Below are positions 1-14,000 of a stretch of 64,000 nt of DNA, piece after piece. Both the position numbers and the translations under genes were made by a program. Position 1 is the first letter of the stretch; each line of letters opens with the position of its first letter. The notes beneath the pieces are model-generated. The model was not told the DNA's origin and made no database searches. It worked only from the letters and a program-made list of their open reading frames with translations. The stretch comes from Polyodon spathula (Eukaryota > Chordata > Actinopteri > Acipenseriformes > Polyodontidae), in contig NC_054552.1 in the NCBI RefSeq assembly GCF_017654505.1, positions 29,858,915-29,922,914 on the forward strand. Direction: 5' to 3'.

Positions 1-575
1 AATGTTTTGAACTTGATCCTTAACACACAAAGGTTGGGTCTGCCCGCGCTGAAAGCAGCACCAGGAGATGGTTTTAGTTTTTATTGAAGCTCAAAAGTCT
101 TCCATCAGTGCTCTGCAATAGCACTAATTTGTGGTTACTAAGCTTAACAACACATATTTTTAACAGCCAGGTGCACGTCCTGTCATCACTCTAATAATTC
201 ACCAATCACCTGCCCTCTGTCCAGGCCCCATTTATAGGAGCCTGTGGATGAGGGCTGAGGCAGCTTGTTCCTACTCTGCCAAAGGGTGTAACTGCAAGGT
301 CCACATTACAGTATGGAAACCAGTGGAAATGAAACACTGCAAGAAGCTCCTTTTCAAGGGCTTCGGAAAGTACTTTTCAGCGAGTTTTCATAGTTGCTGT
401 ATTGTTTTTTGGATTTTATTAAATTTCATTTTTTGGTGCTTATTTTCAGAAATGTAGGAATGTGCTGTCACTCAGTAGTTGGGGTGAGGTTAAAGTACTC
501 AGAATGAATCAGTGAAAGATACGAGTCAGGAAGGAGGCACATTGCCCAGCTGCACTGGAAACTGTATGTTTTTTG

Positions 576-576
<1 letters not shown>

Positions 577-637
<61 letters not shown>

Positions 638-680
638 TGTGGGGGGGGGGGGGTGGGGGGGGGGGGGGGGGGGGGGGGGG
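577..680. repeat. (TG)n microsatellite followed by a 42-nt G-rich run
   Basis: About 30 TG dinucleotides (577-636) run directly into 639-680, which is G except for one T. Alternating TG can form Z-DNA and the G run can form quadruplexes; length polymorphism and assembly error are likely here. Confidence 0.97.
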
Positions 681-1500
681 TGAACTGTAGTTCACAATCT
701 TAAAAAGAGAAAAATATGTTTGTAATGCATTCACACCCCAGACACACAAAACAAATTTAAAACTGCCCTCATGTAAAATTAAAAACAGAGAAAAAAAAAT
801 TGTCCAAATCTAGTCTGTAGTGCCTTCTGATGGGCATCTGAGCTATATAGTTCATATGCTCTGGCCTTCATCGCCCACCCCCAAACAGGAAAGGGTTTGC
901 ACAGATGATTCCTGTTAGAGCCAGTCCTCTGCTTTGACTGGATAATCAGCAACTACAGTACTTCAAGAATACACAACTAATAAACAAAGCGGGCAAAGGG
1001 CAGAATACAACGCAACAGGAGTCACATTTGTTAAATTATTGTCACAAGAGCATTTTACAGTTTCACATGAAAAATTGGTTGCTGAAAGTCCCTTAACCCA
1101 CCCATGAAAAATCACCTCTTGGCTTTTTAAAAGGAAAATTACTTAATAATAATTACAAATAATGGTTTCAGGCACAGTTGGAGAAGTTAGCGGTCAGGCA
1201 TACTCTGAAGCCCCACCCAAGCTCTTCAGATAGGCTTATTTTCAGAGGCGAGGAGCCAGGCTCAAGGCCTTCACTTCCATCAAGACATCAGGAATAAAAA
1301 CGACCATGGGTTTGTTTCCAATTTAAAAACATACAAGAAGGCTTTATATGGCTTTATATATCTGGTACTATTCTAGGTTAAAGAAAGCTCTATTTGCATT
1401 CCTAGTCTCACTCTTCCTAGGTCGTTACATTTGGAGGGTGATATTGTACCTCTTCAAGGTCTTCTTTCCTGTCATTAACCAAAACAACTGCTCCACCCCA

Positions 1501-1524
1501 CCCCCCCCCCCCCCCCCCCCCCCC
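1501..1524. repeat. Poly(C) homopolymer
   Basis: 24 consecutive C residues, an uncommon length for a C homopolymer. Confidence 0.97.
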
Positions 1525-2054
1525 AATAACTGACATGCTTTCCAACCAGTCCTCCCCAAAACAGTGCAGCTGTGGTGAAATGACCCGGAAAGTGAAATTG
1601 TACCAGACCGAATATAGGTATACAAAACTGAGAACATTAACATGTTTGCTACATGTGCGACTAGAAAACCAAATGGCTTTGGTGGCCTTTCTTTTCTTTG
1701 TTCTTTATTTGTTACCCTGAGAATGAATAATGAAAAAAGGACCATTTAATGTGGGCTTTTAAGGACAATTGCTGTTTACCTGCGTCTATTTTTATGAGCG
1801 TATAATAACAGGGGGGTAATTATGGGTAATTATGGGTTTATCAGACACTCGATTTGAACTTAATAAACAGCATGGGTAATTATTACTGGACAAAATGATT
1901 ACTGTTTTTAGTTATAGGTAACTTGATATCAAATGTAGATACTGTACCTCCTTTATTAACAGACAAGATTGTTCGATTTTTCATTCAACCATTTGATTTT
2001 GTTATTGCTCTCCTTCTTGGAATACATTATGGTTTTTATATGAAGACCGTCCAT

Positions 2055-2071
2055 TTTATTTAGGTTTTATT
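2055..2071 (-). terminator. Candidate LRRK1 polyadenylation signals
   Basis: Two AATAAA hexamers on the minus strand (2055-2060 and 2066-2071) lie about 480 nt downstream of the LRRK1 stop codon. Further matches at 1704-1709 and 80-85 could serve a longer 3' UTR. Which is used cannot be told from sequence alone. Confidence 0.4.
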
Positions 2072-2542
2072 TACACAAAAAAAAATCTACATATACAGCT
2101 TATTTCATGATATTTACAAGAACATTACACATAGCCCGGTTAAGTAATCTTACATGGGTTAAACAGCATTTCTTGCTCCACTTAGAACATGCAGTGCAGT
2201 ATATTCAGGGTCTGTTTCTAGCATGCTATGTTTGCCCCAGTGTCTCAAATTCTAAAGCATTTCAACGTAGCTCATATTTGGACATTGTAAAGGCATCCAT
2301 TAAGTTAGGCAGCCTCTAAGTAGTTTATGGTGTTCTAATGACTTTACAGCATGCATGTGTAACCTGATTTCAATAATAGCCACACACCCACAGTGTTTGC
2401 AAGCTAACAGTTCCATGCTTTTCTTGTCTACAGCACTTCTGGTCGAAGCATGCCTCCCTTCAGGTTGAAACACTGAAGGCGGTCAGTCTCTATTCCCCAA
2501 AGCACATCCTTCACAGAGGCCTGATTTTGAGCCACACAAGAG

Positions 2543-2720
2543 CTACCTTCTTTTTCTCATGCCGATCTCGAGCTTTCCCAGCTCCTCGTAGGACTGGTAG
2601 AAGATTTCAAACTCTCTGGCTCCCCAGCCTCTCCAGACAGCCAGGCACCACTCCATGTTTTCATTCTGAAAGCCGCACACAACAGTGTCCTTTGCAACTA
2701 CAGCAGCTTCAACCAGCACC
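2543..2720 (-). CDS. LRRK1: LRRK1 exon 34 (last, stop codon)
   Basis: Residues about 1950-2008. It encodes the last beta-propeller strands (motifs [14 protein letters not shown] and [12 protein letters not shown]) and the basic tail MRKRR before TAG. The acceptor is a pyrimidine tract ending CCCAG. The first base completes a Gly codon split from exon 33. Confidence 0.95.
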
Positions 2721-5700
2721 CTGGGAAAAACAGAGAGCATTGACAAAAAAAAAAAAAAAAATCAAACTTAAAGTGCAGCTACTGAGAAATGAGAAGGTAG
2801 TGCTAGGAAATGCTTCCCGGGGGGGGGGGGCTGGCTCAACACATTGCATAAGAAGGTGCAGTTGCAATAGGAATCTAATCTCAAAAGCTAGCTATGATGG
2901 TAGTGTATTAAATGAGTTTGGGGTGCATTGGTGGTACTCAGTTTGACATCCCTACAATCCACTTTGCATTTATAACTTTAACCAAAAGTCCTCCTTAAAA
3001 GGAGGAACAGCTGGGAGAACTTGAACAGGAATAATTACAGTCAAGCAAACTATTAAACTATGAAGATTAATGATTTCTGTGAGCCTTCTGAAGCTGAATC
3101 AGCATACACATATAAGAGTATTTCAGGTCTGGCATAAATACTGGTGGGTATAAAAGTATAATAGTTTGGTAAACTATGTAAAATACATAGGACATGCTTT
3201 GACCCCAAAACACAGCATCGGTGAAATGGCCAATTTAAATATAAATGTAAATACACAATGAAGCAGCATGTACACACAAGTGTTTTTTTATTGTAAAATA
3301 CTTGCCTAATAATTACAGTACTTATTTTTTAATGTATTTTTGTTCTAAATAGCAATTGTGTACTTTGAATCCTGCCTAGATTTACAAATTACACCAATCA
3401 TACGGGAATAATTGAGCTTACCCACGTTGAGCCAGAGCAGCTTCCTTGAGCACTGCGAACACTCTGCCCCTGCTGCCAGACCCCTTCTCCAGCTCAATAA
3501 CGATTACATCCCCGCCTCTCCTGCAAACGCCAAGCCAAACAACAATGAGGACACAGGAACAGATAGAAGGCAAAGCACGACAGTCTACAAACTCTACAAA
3601 ACAGGGACATGCTGCCCGCTACACTAGTGTAATCTCTACCATGAGGTCTGGTGGTCAACACTTTTCATTCAAGAGACTCGTTACCTTGGGATCCACAAGG
3701 TGTCCTTAACTGCGAGCACTTTCACAGCTTGCAGGCCCTCCACAGCGTCACCCTGGGGAGAGGAATCCATGCTCTCCGGCACAGGCATGCCCATCTGATC
3801 CTGCCACCTGTCCGACTCCTCGCAGTCTGTGGAAAAGGGCATGCTGGTGGAGCTGGTAAGAGAATTCAAGATCCCGGAGCTGGACCGGTCAATCTGTGAC
3901 AGCCGGTCAGAAGAGCAGGAAGACATTGAGCAATAGTCTGTCAGGGAGTCCTGGTGTCTTATTATCTGGGTCCCCGCTTCCCTATTGTAGATGATGGTCA
4001 CCTCCCCAGGGCTGTTGGTTTCAGAGCCCTTCTCATCAATGGAGGGGGAGGTGGAGGAGGTAGGTGTAGTGTCTGGAATCACCTCAGCAGATTTCTGGAC
4101 TGCAAACATGTCTCGGAGAGGATTGCTGTCTCCGCAGAAGTAGCGGGCACACAGCTGGTATGTAGCGGCGTGGTACATTAGCAAGGTGTTGGTCTTGTCG
4201 TCCAAACACCAAACTGCCTCTTCTCCACCGCAGCCAGAATTGCAGGCCATTGAGATGACAGTGGAGGGATAGATGTACGGATCTAGTCTTTTGACAGCCT
4301 GAAGGGTCAAACAGTCTATGATGAGAATGCCGGGGCCAGTGCTGTACCAGATCTCCGAGCCGCTCTTCACCAGCACCATGACCTTCACCGGGTAGGGCTT
4401 TTGTCGTGGGTCGTCATCTGAGATCTTAAAGATGGATTTATTGAGAGTGTGCGAGCACAGGTAGGATTGGCTTTCATGTGGGAGGTTATTGATCAGCGTG
4501 TACGCTGTAACTAGTCCATCTGCCATTCCGACAAAGACTAGAGGTAAAGTCTAAAGAAAGACAAAAAAAAACAAATGTGAAGCCCTGCTGTGTTGTAAGC
4601 TTGGTACAGTGCATGGGAATCTCAGTTTGAAATAATCCAAACGACTTCAGCACTTACCTTCTTCTTAGCAGGCACTGCAAGCATGCAAGTTACAATAGCC
4701 GGGCAGGGGAGACACTTCTGTGGAGTACTTAGTGGACACATGCCTTTCAGAATGTAAATATAAATATTGTGGTCCTACAAATAAATGACATGGTTACATA
4801 TTTTTAGCATAAGGTCACAAAGTGAACACAGCTTCTTTTAATATGCATGAGCTTGTATTTATAGTCTTTTATATGCAATACAAATTGACCGAGCAAAGAA
4901 GACTAACATTCTCCATCATTCCTGGAAGAAAACTGCAGGTAAACAAAACATGTGATAGACCCAAACAGCATTACACAAAACATTGATCTGATACTTAGCA
5001 ATGAAAAGCCTGGGCAGAGCCCAAAAAAATTTCCCACAGATTAAGGAATTTATCAAAATCTTTGACCTGCTTTTAAAAGTCCTCAGCACTTTACCTCTGT
5101 CGCTGTCCAGAGTACATTCTCTATTTTCAGTTGACAACTCAACTTCATTCCACCACAAACCATTCTCTGCACTTCCACCAGGCCTTTCTCTATGTTCACC
5201 ACGGTGTAATTCCTGTGATTGCAAGCAAAGCATGTTAAAATACACAGGACAGACTTACTGAGATGCCACATCCAAAAATTTAAATAGATGGCGGAAGCAT
5301 ACAGCAATGAAATCACATTTTAGTGGGTACCCTGCTGCTTTCAATAGCCCCCAGAGCACAGTATTATAAGAAGTGGCCATGCAAATTAATAGTACATTTG
5401 TGCTTTTTCCTAGTTAGTCCAACACAAACACAATCGCACAAACCTCTCGTTCTGTCATTATCCTGAAATAAAAGTACCAATTACACGGTTAAGGCTTTAA
5501 TGAAAGGCTGTGCCATGACCACAAATCCACAGGGCTCTATAACAGTACTGCTGTTAGCAGTGTTGGCTATAAAAAGAACCTGCAATCTACAATTAGAGTC
5601 CTGAATAAGCCAAGATCTAGCATAAAGACGATACGCTAAATATTAGCTTTATACTGTGAAACCGGAAATAAACTTGACGTATTTTTGGCTACTAAAGACT

Positions 5701-7939
5701 GCTTATTCAAGAAGCCTCTGTCATTCATTTGTATTGCAAGCAGTGGGGCTCAAGATGTATCTGTATATACATGAGGATGGAAAGTACCAGGACTAAATGA
5801 ATAAGGTCTAGTGTGTCTTCTTTATAAATACGTTTAATATTAATTTTTAGAACAATTTTCAGAAACACTGCAGTGATCCTTGGCTCAAGTGTTCATTCGG
5901 AGCATGGAAATAGGAGTACCTCTCCTCATTCTCCCCATCCCAAAACACAACAGTGTGCTCCTGCTCTGTGGGGAGAAACAGCTGGGAGTGCCTCTCACTG
6001 GGCAGGAGATACATGAAGGTAGGAAAGCTGGGCTCCTGCATCTGCTTCAGCAGGGAGAGAGCTACAGGACGCTGAACACAAGACAAGAACCACAAACAAA
6101 GACAGTCAGGCATTTTCTAGTGGTCTGAATTCAGGATATCCAGGCTAGTGTTCTATTAAAATGGTATGCGCATTATTCACAAAAGCTCCCGGACAGATTT
6201 AAACATAATACGTTGTGCTTGACTGGCCAAAATAACAACACAGCAAAATACTGAAAGCTGTTATCCCCTTTAAAGTGTTTTTTGGTTATCTTTGCTGTTA
6301 TTGGGAATCTAACTTTGTTGGCACGAACAGATATAAATAAATAAGATATAAATAAAACACTTTCTATGTGTGTTTATAAATAATGAGTGAATTAAATAAA
6401 TACAATGATTATTAAATAAATAATGATTTTCTCAAATACAGACTTATGTGGATTGGTCCATTTCTTATTTCAAGATGTTAAAAACTGTGATTATATGATT
6501 TGTGCCCATGTACAGTGGTGAGCTGACATACCCAGTAATAACTCTCCCCCCTGTACCTTCTCAGGCTTGGTGTCCCAGCACTGCAGCATGAGAGTCTGCA
6601 GGCAGTGGAACTGCACCTCCTCTGGGAGTCCCAGCACTGGTCGGATCCCCTTGGAGAGCTTCTTCACAATCTGCAACTGATGCTGACCGAGCACAGGCCG
6701 TCTCCCGGACAACAGCTCGTACAGAACCATCCCATAGGAGAACATATCCACCTGGACATGGGCACAAACAATATAGAACCATTCCATAGGAGAACAAACC
6801 ATACAGTGCACACTGTCAACCCGGGACAACCACTGAGACTATTTTGAGTAAACTAGGAATTAGAATCAATTATCGGAAACAGTCATAGTCTGACTGTTTA
6901 GAAAAATACAATAAAGCCAGACTGTATATGCATGTGGTATATGGACCTCATTCCTATGTGTGACATTTTTTCATAAAAATGTGTCAGGTCTGGCTAACTA
7001 CGTCCTGATCTTACTTCCATTATGCTCTAACCTCAAGCATTCTAGTTAGAGCACTGGACTGTACTGCAGAAGGATGTGGATCAAAGCCCCAGTTTTCACG
7101 AGAGTACTGTGGTCAGTACACTGCATTCCTTTTAAAATGAAAAGGACCATCTCACAGGACAATCCAAGGCTGCATTTTTTTTTTCAATCAATAAAGTAAG
7201 CACACGTGCACATTATCTGTATTTACAGAACACAACATACTGAAAAGGGATAGTTAGATGATTTCGTTCTAGAGTAAACTATATGAAAAGAGAGTCACAA
7301 TTTAGTGCAATTCAAGAAAGAACAGTACATCAGACAAAAACGATTTAGTAATTTTGTGAACAAAAAAAGCTGCATTTACTCAAATTACAGAACAAAAATG
7401 ACTCATTCTATAACGAGGAGGTGATTGCTATGCAAGTCCATGTCTGTGATTTTAGGGACCTATAATTTTCCTTTGTGCAGCGTGGTAAAAAGCACCCGGC
7501 AGTTTCATCAGCAGATTTAAAATCCCTATATTTCTTATAGATGGCGAATGTCATTCTCTGTGGGAATTTATAGACCTCACTCCACACTGCCTCATTTCAT
7601 TAGCTAGTCAGTGGTTACTTACAGAATAGATAAAAGCCAATAGAGTTAATGAGTTCAGGTCCAGGTGATAAAGGCCACATGAACTCATGAGAACCACGGG
7701 TACAGCTACTCATCTCATATGACTGCACAAAGACTTCCACTGTAAATGTAGACTGTTTATCAAATTACCTCTGGCAGGGACAAGGGACAAAGTTTATTAC
7801 GACCTGAATAAATGGCATTTGAAAAAAAAAAGTGAATGACTGGACCATTATAAAAGACTATCATCACTGCTCTAGTTTATGTTTGCACAAAAAAACCCCC
7901 CAAAAAAACCCAACATTTCGTGGCCAGTGTGATCCTCAT

Positions 7940-8016
<77 letters not shown>

Positions 8017-11000
8017 CTCTCTCTCTAATAATTTGAACCTCCAGGAAGGTTCCGTACCTTCTCATCATAGACAATGCCAGGTAGGATCTCTGGTGCCTGG
8101 TAGCCCGGTGTTCCTTCCACCCCCAGAGCTCCTTCGTGGAACGACTGCCGGGAGATTCCGTAATCTGAAAGCTTGACGTTCACAGGGTCGTTTGTCTCCA
8201 GTGACCAAACTAGAATGTTGTCAGATTTCAGGTCACAGAAGATGATGTTCTTCCTGTGCAGGTAGGCCAGCCCTGCTGCAATCTGATAGGCTGCCTTGAA
8301 GGTCAGCATGGGCCCCAGTGGCATAAACAGAACTCCTGCTTTGAGGAAACATTGAGATTTCAGTGAGACTGGGACTTATTCAACCAGTGCACAAGCTAGG
8401 CTTTGTGAGTATCCCAAGCTTGAGGTATACAGAATTTCAGAGATTGAAATAAGACTCCTACTGCATAGCAGTTTCACCCATTCCAGGTTTTAATATGTGC
8501 TTGATTAGCCACAGTGTATAGGTAACAAGCTCAGGTGTGTCTTATTAACCTCATAGTAAAACCAGGAATGGAACAAACTGCTGTGCAGCGAGAGTGGTCT
8601 TTCCATCCCTGGAATTGGCTGTCGATTACAGAAATGTACTTACCCTTGGAGTACTCCTCCAGCACAGTGTTGAGGCTGCCCAAAGGGGCCAGCTGCAGAG
8701 CGAAGCAGAGTGGATGAATGCTGATTCCAATCAGAGACACGATGCATGGATGCTGCAGGGAATGGAGCATGCTGGCCTCCTGACGGAACTCCGAAAAAAT
8801 CCTCAGAGCATCCATGGACCGCAAGTGTCTAACCATAGTGTCTGAATCAATATTGAAAAAATAAGAATATTGTGAGCAGGGCATTATTTGTTTCTAACTA
8901 GAAAATATGTTGTATTTGAACATTAGGATCTTATTGTTGCAGAGTGGCTATGAAATACCCCTCCTGTCTGCAGAAGAGGGAGTTCACGACCGCAAAGGCA
9001 CCAATCTGAATGAAATGAACGTTTATTCTGAATTAGATTACTATATGCCCCAGCTGCATTGACTGTACCCCCAACTTTTTAAACAGCCGTTAAGCCCCAA
9101 ACATAATACTTTTGTTACGAAACATGCATTCTGAATGAGGTCTCACTACACCTTCTTCCAATAACGAGGCTATTAAAAGTATTCCTAACTTCTCCATTAG
9201 TCTAAATAACAATTATATGCTATATTTACACAAGCAGGGGTTGGTTTCAATATAAAAACCAAAGACAATATATCTCTGGTGCACAATTTATACTCTGAAT
9301 TATGTTATGAAATGAGTCAACTCTTTGTAGCATAGTACCAAATGTGGATGCAGAGATTTACAATTTAAACAGTTTAATGACTTCATTAAAAATAGATGTA
9401 GATACCATACTGAGCAGGGGTCCACACTCAGTGTTAAGCTACTCTGGCAGCAATTATTTTATTTTCGTTAAATCATACAGTTTCACGTTTTGTTGTTCTA
9501 ACATAACACAATGCAGAATGGAGTTTTCTGAACACTGCTTTTCTTTCATTCAGTTAAGAGTTATTGACATGTTTGTCACCTTTAGCCCTCCCCCTCAGCA
9601 GTCACAGTGTGAGGCAGCCCCTGCTAGGAGGAATATTTCTGAACTCTGTAAGGCTTTAGTTACTGTTGCAAAAAAGGAAACACTAAAAACTAACAAAAAA
9701 TGTTTATCACTTGACGTCAGATTCCATGCCAATGAAAAGCTTGCAAGTGAAGAGGTCTCTGGCAAACGATCAGCATGAATCTTATGTAAACAACCAGCAT
9801 GCATAAGGGATTCCTACATATAAAAGCACTGGTTTACTGCGTTTTCCCATCATTTTGTTCAATTTGTCATTTCCTGCTAACCCAGGTATACATTAAACGA
9901 TTAATTTATTTATTTTTTAAACTTCACCAAACCCTGGTAAAACGCAGGATGTTAGAAGTGGAACTGAAAGCGATAAAAAAGATCACAAACAATTTTAAAT
10001 CAACAGATTTCCAGTAAAGCCCAATGGAACTGGTTTCTACCACTCATGAATAGAACGTAAATAAATCACGCAAAAACAATTCTAAATATTCCAAACTGGT
10101 TTGAATGAAGTGTGGAATACAAGACACATTCCTGAAATTGGTCTAGATTGACAGCTGGGAATATCAATTTGCTGACAAACGGGAAGGGGTTGCTGTATAC
10201 ATTCCAGTTATAATGCACATTCGATATATTGTGCTTCCCAATGATTGAACAATTATGGAAGGCAAGTTTCAACCCCCAAACTCCAGCTCTTACAGCATCA
10301 TGCTGGGTTCGAATGAGAAAGAAACATCCTCGGAAACAGAGATCCAACTGCAAAGGACACACGTAGCATTTATACAAGCTCTTTAACCCTTCATCAGAAT
10401 CCCAAGCCTGTTTGTCTAGTTAAATGAAATCCCGGTGTACCTCTTTTCTACTCCGTCTAAAGGGGAGTGATAGGATCTCAAGCTCACTCTATACTGTTTG
10501 CACTAGCTGTGTATCCATTAGGTCTCCTGCACCCCATTATTAATCCACCAGCTGGATAATAAACCAGACGCCCCAGGAGGCCCGTTCGGGTAAATTAAAT
10601 TCCTTCCATGTTTAAAATGATTATTGCACTATGCTAGGAATCACTAGAACAACGTAAACAAACTAAAGAATTTTACCTTATAGCTATTTGAAAATGCAGA
10701 ATAGTTTAAGAACACAAAAGCGAGCTCACTGCTAGGCATTTAAAAAAACGTTTCATTTAATTTAGAACTCAGCCATCATAAGCACAATTATGAATTGGTT
10801 GCTTTCCTATTTCTTATGTTTATAACAAACAGGATATTGACTACTATTCCAGACTTTTGGGGCACCCTGTATATTATCCAAGTCGTGCACTGTAGCCAAA
10901 TTCTCATTAACATACACTGGATTTATTAACTTGACAGCAGTCATAAATCTGATCTTCAGAGCAGAGATGAAAAGGAACTGTGACAAACTGAGCAGGCAGC

Positions 11001-14000
11001 AAGGGAACAGCACAACTGTAATGATAATAAAGGTCAGAGCTGTGAGAAGAACTGCTGTCATCCCCACATGGCACCCTCAAGAAACAGCATCCGGCAGCTC
11101 CAGAGCGTTGGTGCGCTGTCATTCCTTGGAGGGTGGGAGTCTCGCTGGGTGAAGAGGGCACCCTTACCTGTGCTGGCATCGAAGGACTGCTGTCGACACC
11201 TCTTGAACTGGAACCTCTTCACTGCGACAGGCGTATCCTTGTATTGGGCCTTGAATATAACGGTCCCACTGCCACCCTGCCCAAGGATGTTGCTTTCATC
11301 CTCGCTGTACTCCAGGCTGCTCTTTTCAAGAAACAACCTGCAACAGAAACCACAACCTCATACACCCTCCACGTCACGGACAAGAAACCCCTTTGGATTA
11401 TTACATTTCATAGAGGCATTCATTATATTTCAGGTTCCTTTTATTTGTATTTAACAGAAACAGCCTGCAAGCAAACTTTATACAGTCTCTTCTATGCCAC
11501 GACCAGGTGTGCCTAGAGCATTCATTACAATGATGTTATTGTATGTAGATAAAGGATTTTGTGAAAACAACCCTCATTGTAAATATTATAGACTTTGTTT
11601 ATTGCACCAGTGTACAGCAAATGCCAACTAGAACACATGATCTTGCTCTTCCTGCGTAGTATGTATGTATGTATATATTGTAATGCATATACATACAGTA
11701 AGTGCTGAAATAAAATGGAACAGATGGCTGGCATTTTACCCCCTAAACAAAAATAATAGATTAGGATTTTTGTTTTGTTGCGCATCCTCAAACCAAAATC
11801 CAAACAGAGTGATGTCCATCTGGGCTGCACACTGTGCAAGAGATGAATATTGGAGACTGCATACCGAGAACAGGCACAGAAAGAGAGCAATGAGAGCTCC
11901 AGCAAGAGGGAATGAAGACGCTACCGTGCAGGGAGATCAGTCATGAAGAGCTCTGGGACCAGCTCTTGAAGGGGCACTGGGACAGAGGGGTGATTCGGAC
12001 AGACAATGTGATCCAGTTGCATGGCAGCGTGAACGCAGTCTTCCATGTTGAAGTAGTGCACTGCCCTCGATGCCCCCGGCACGTCTGCCCTCTCTGTGGT
12101 TGCTGTAGCGCAGCAGGGGCACAGCGCATACTGCTCGATCAGCAGAGTGCCATCGTTTTCACTGGCAGTCAGAGCTGGAAATAAAGAAGGGCATTGTAAC
12201 TGACTCCGAAGCAATGCAGGAGATCCTCAGCCAGGGTTTACAGCCACTGATCTGTTCAAAAGTACAGCAGGCATGCAAAGAAGGAGCGAGCGGATAACCA
12301 GAAATCTATTAAATCACTGCAATGTCTCCATTGCAGGAATATATCTAAAAAAAAAAATGGATCAAATTATAATTTGTCAAAACACTACATGTTATGTTAT
12401 TAAAAAAAAAAAAAGTACATTAATAATACAAGTTCTGGTAACTGAGTCAGATGCAGGCAGAAAGCTGAAACGTCTGTCACTCGCAACACACAGAGGATAG
12501 CATACTCTACTGAGCTTGATTAAATAGTTCTGAATGGCTGCATAACCAACAGGTCAAGAAGAGTTATACCCAATCAGTAGACGTTCTAGTATGAACCATT
12601 TTACTGATAAGCTGCTTCAGTCAAGGTCATCAACTGAAGTATGGCTCATATTGATGCCAGCACTCCACAGAGGCATGCCTTGGATTCTGCAGTGTGTTTT
12701 AAAAGACAGAAGGTGTTGTACAGAGCCACGGTACACTAAGACGTTTCTTTAAGCTTTATTCAGACTTTATTATTGAGTGTTTAATGTCATAGATCATCTG
12801 AGCACATATTCCCACCCGGTCTGGCTGCTTTTAAAGAAATTCTGACCTCAGCCCTGTTGCTAGTGTTGACACTACATTATCACAACGCTGATGCCCTGAA
12901 ACCAGCTGCCTTGTTGAACGGAAACAAGTTCGTCCCACACCTGCTGCAATATGTAATGTGTTGATGTTGAGCTTTAGTGACTAAACCTTAAGAGCTTGAG
13001 TTTGCAGACCCTATTTAAATTGTGAAGTGATAAATGATGGAACAGGGCTTGGGAAGCTTATAATTTATTCCCCAACACCAGGGCATTGCAAAATACAATT
13101 AAAAGCATCCTACAGGACAAGCGATTTGCCTGTGATGCCTAAAACGTGCCAATTTTCAGCCTGAATGACTAGCAGAGGAGCGAGTGGAGAAGCCTCAGGA
13201 AGGATCTGAGCAGATGTAATGAAAATCAGACTCTCACCAGGAAACCACTGATCAATCAGGGAGTTCACATGGTCTGTAATGAAAGCCATGGCAGAGAAAT
13301 CTCGGTTTTCGGATTGGCAGATTATTTTGATCCCTCCACTCTTCTTCTTTTTCCAGTTCAAATCCGATGATTCAACACTACCAGAACAAACAGAAAGGCA
13401 CAAACACCACATCACAGACTGCTGTGGATCTTTCCGCTCAAAGCGCTAGTTGTGTACACCATGCTATACTGGGATTCTACTGTGCTTTACTGTCAATATC
13501 AGTATGGTCACACCCTATAGAAAAAAACACCCTTTAAGTCAATTAAAAATGGTGATATCACAGTGGATGGATTCGGCCATATAAACACGTGCAGATATTA
13601 CCTCACAAAAACTGCTATACAATAGGAGTCTTATTTCCATCACTGCCATGGTATCTTATTAACACTACACTATCATGGCTGTTGTTGCAAATCTACAAAG
13701 TCCTGGTAATGCTGTGGTCTGCCAAGGATTCTGCTAAGATTTCTTCATTTTTATAAAGATGTCCCCAATCTTATTTTCTTAGACAATGCTGAAACCTAGT
13801 TTGACCTGAAATGCTCTGAAACAAATACAAAGAATCTCTTTGACACTGTAATAAAGGCGAATTAGCCTATCATCATCTGAACAGAAGTAGTAATGAGTCA
13901 CAGAATGGAGCATTTGATGCAACAGGCTGTTATTTATTCTAGTGAGCCAAGACTTCCCTTAATTCAAGGGAGTCTGACCTGAAATATTGCAGCCTGGCTG

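Larger units (their letters stand above)
1..2542. other. LRRK1 3' UTR and downstream flank
   Basis: No convincing coding exon on either strand. It holds the putative LRRK1 3' UTR, a (TG)n-poly(G) tract, a C run at 1501-1524 and scattered AT-rich sequence. In human the next gene is CHSY1, transcribed toward LRRK1. If synteny holds, its 3' UTR could reach the left edge on the plus strand, but I see no proof. Confidence 0.4.

Noticed and set aside
468..749. ORF with poly-His/Thr and poly-Pro
   Set aside because: It is only the translation of the (TG)n and poly(G) tract.
3446..3709. Plus-strand ORFs opposite LRRK1 exons 32-33
   Set aside because: Antisense shadows of the real minus-strand exons.
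7041..7112. Possible tRNA gene
   Set aside because: A- and B-box resemblance only; no cloverleaf can be drawn, so it is treated as a SINE remnant.
7832..8176. ORFs rich in Leu-Ser or Arg-Glu
   Set aside because: Translations of the (CT)n repeat beside LRRK1 exon 27.
9344..9778. 144-aa plus-strand ORF
   Set aside because: No domain or compositional signature, located in LRRK1 intron 25; chance open frame.
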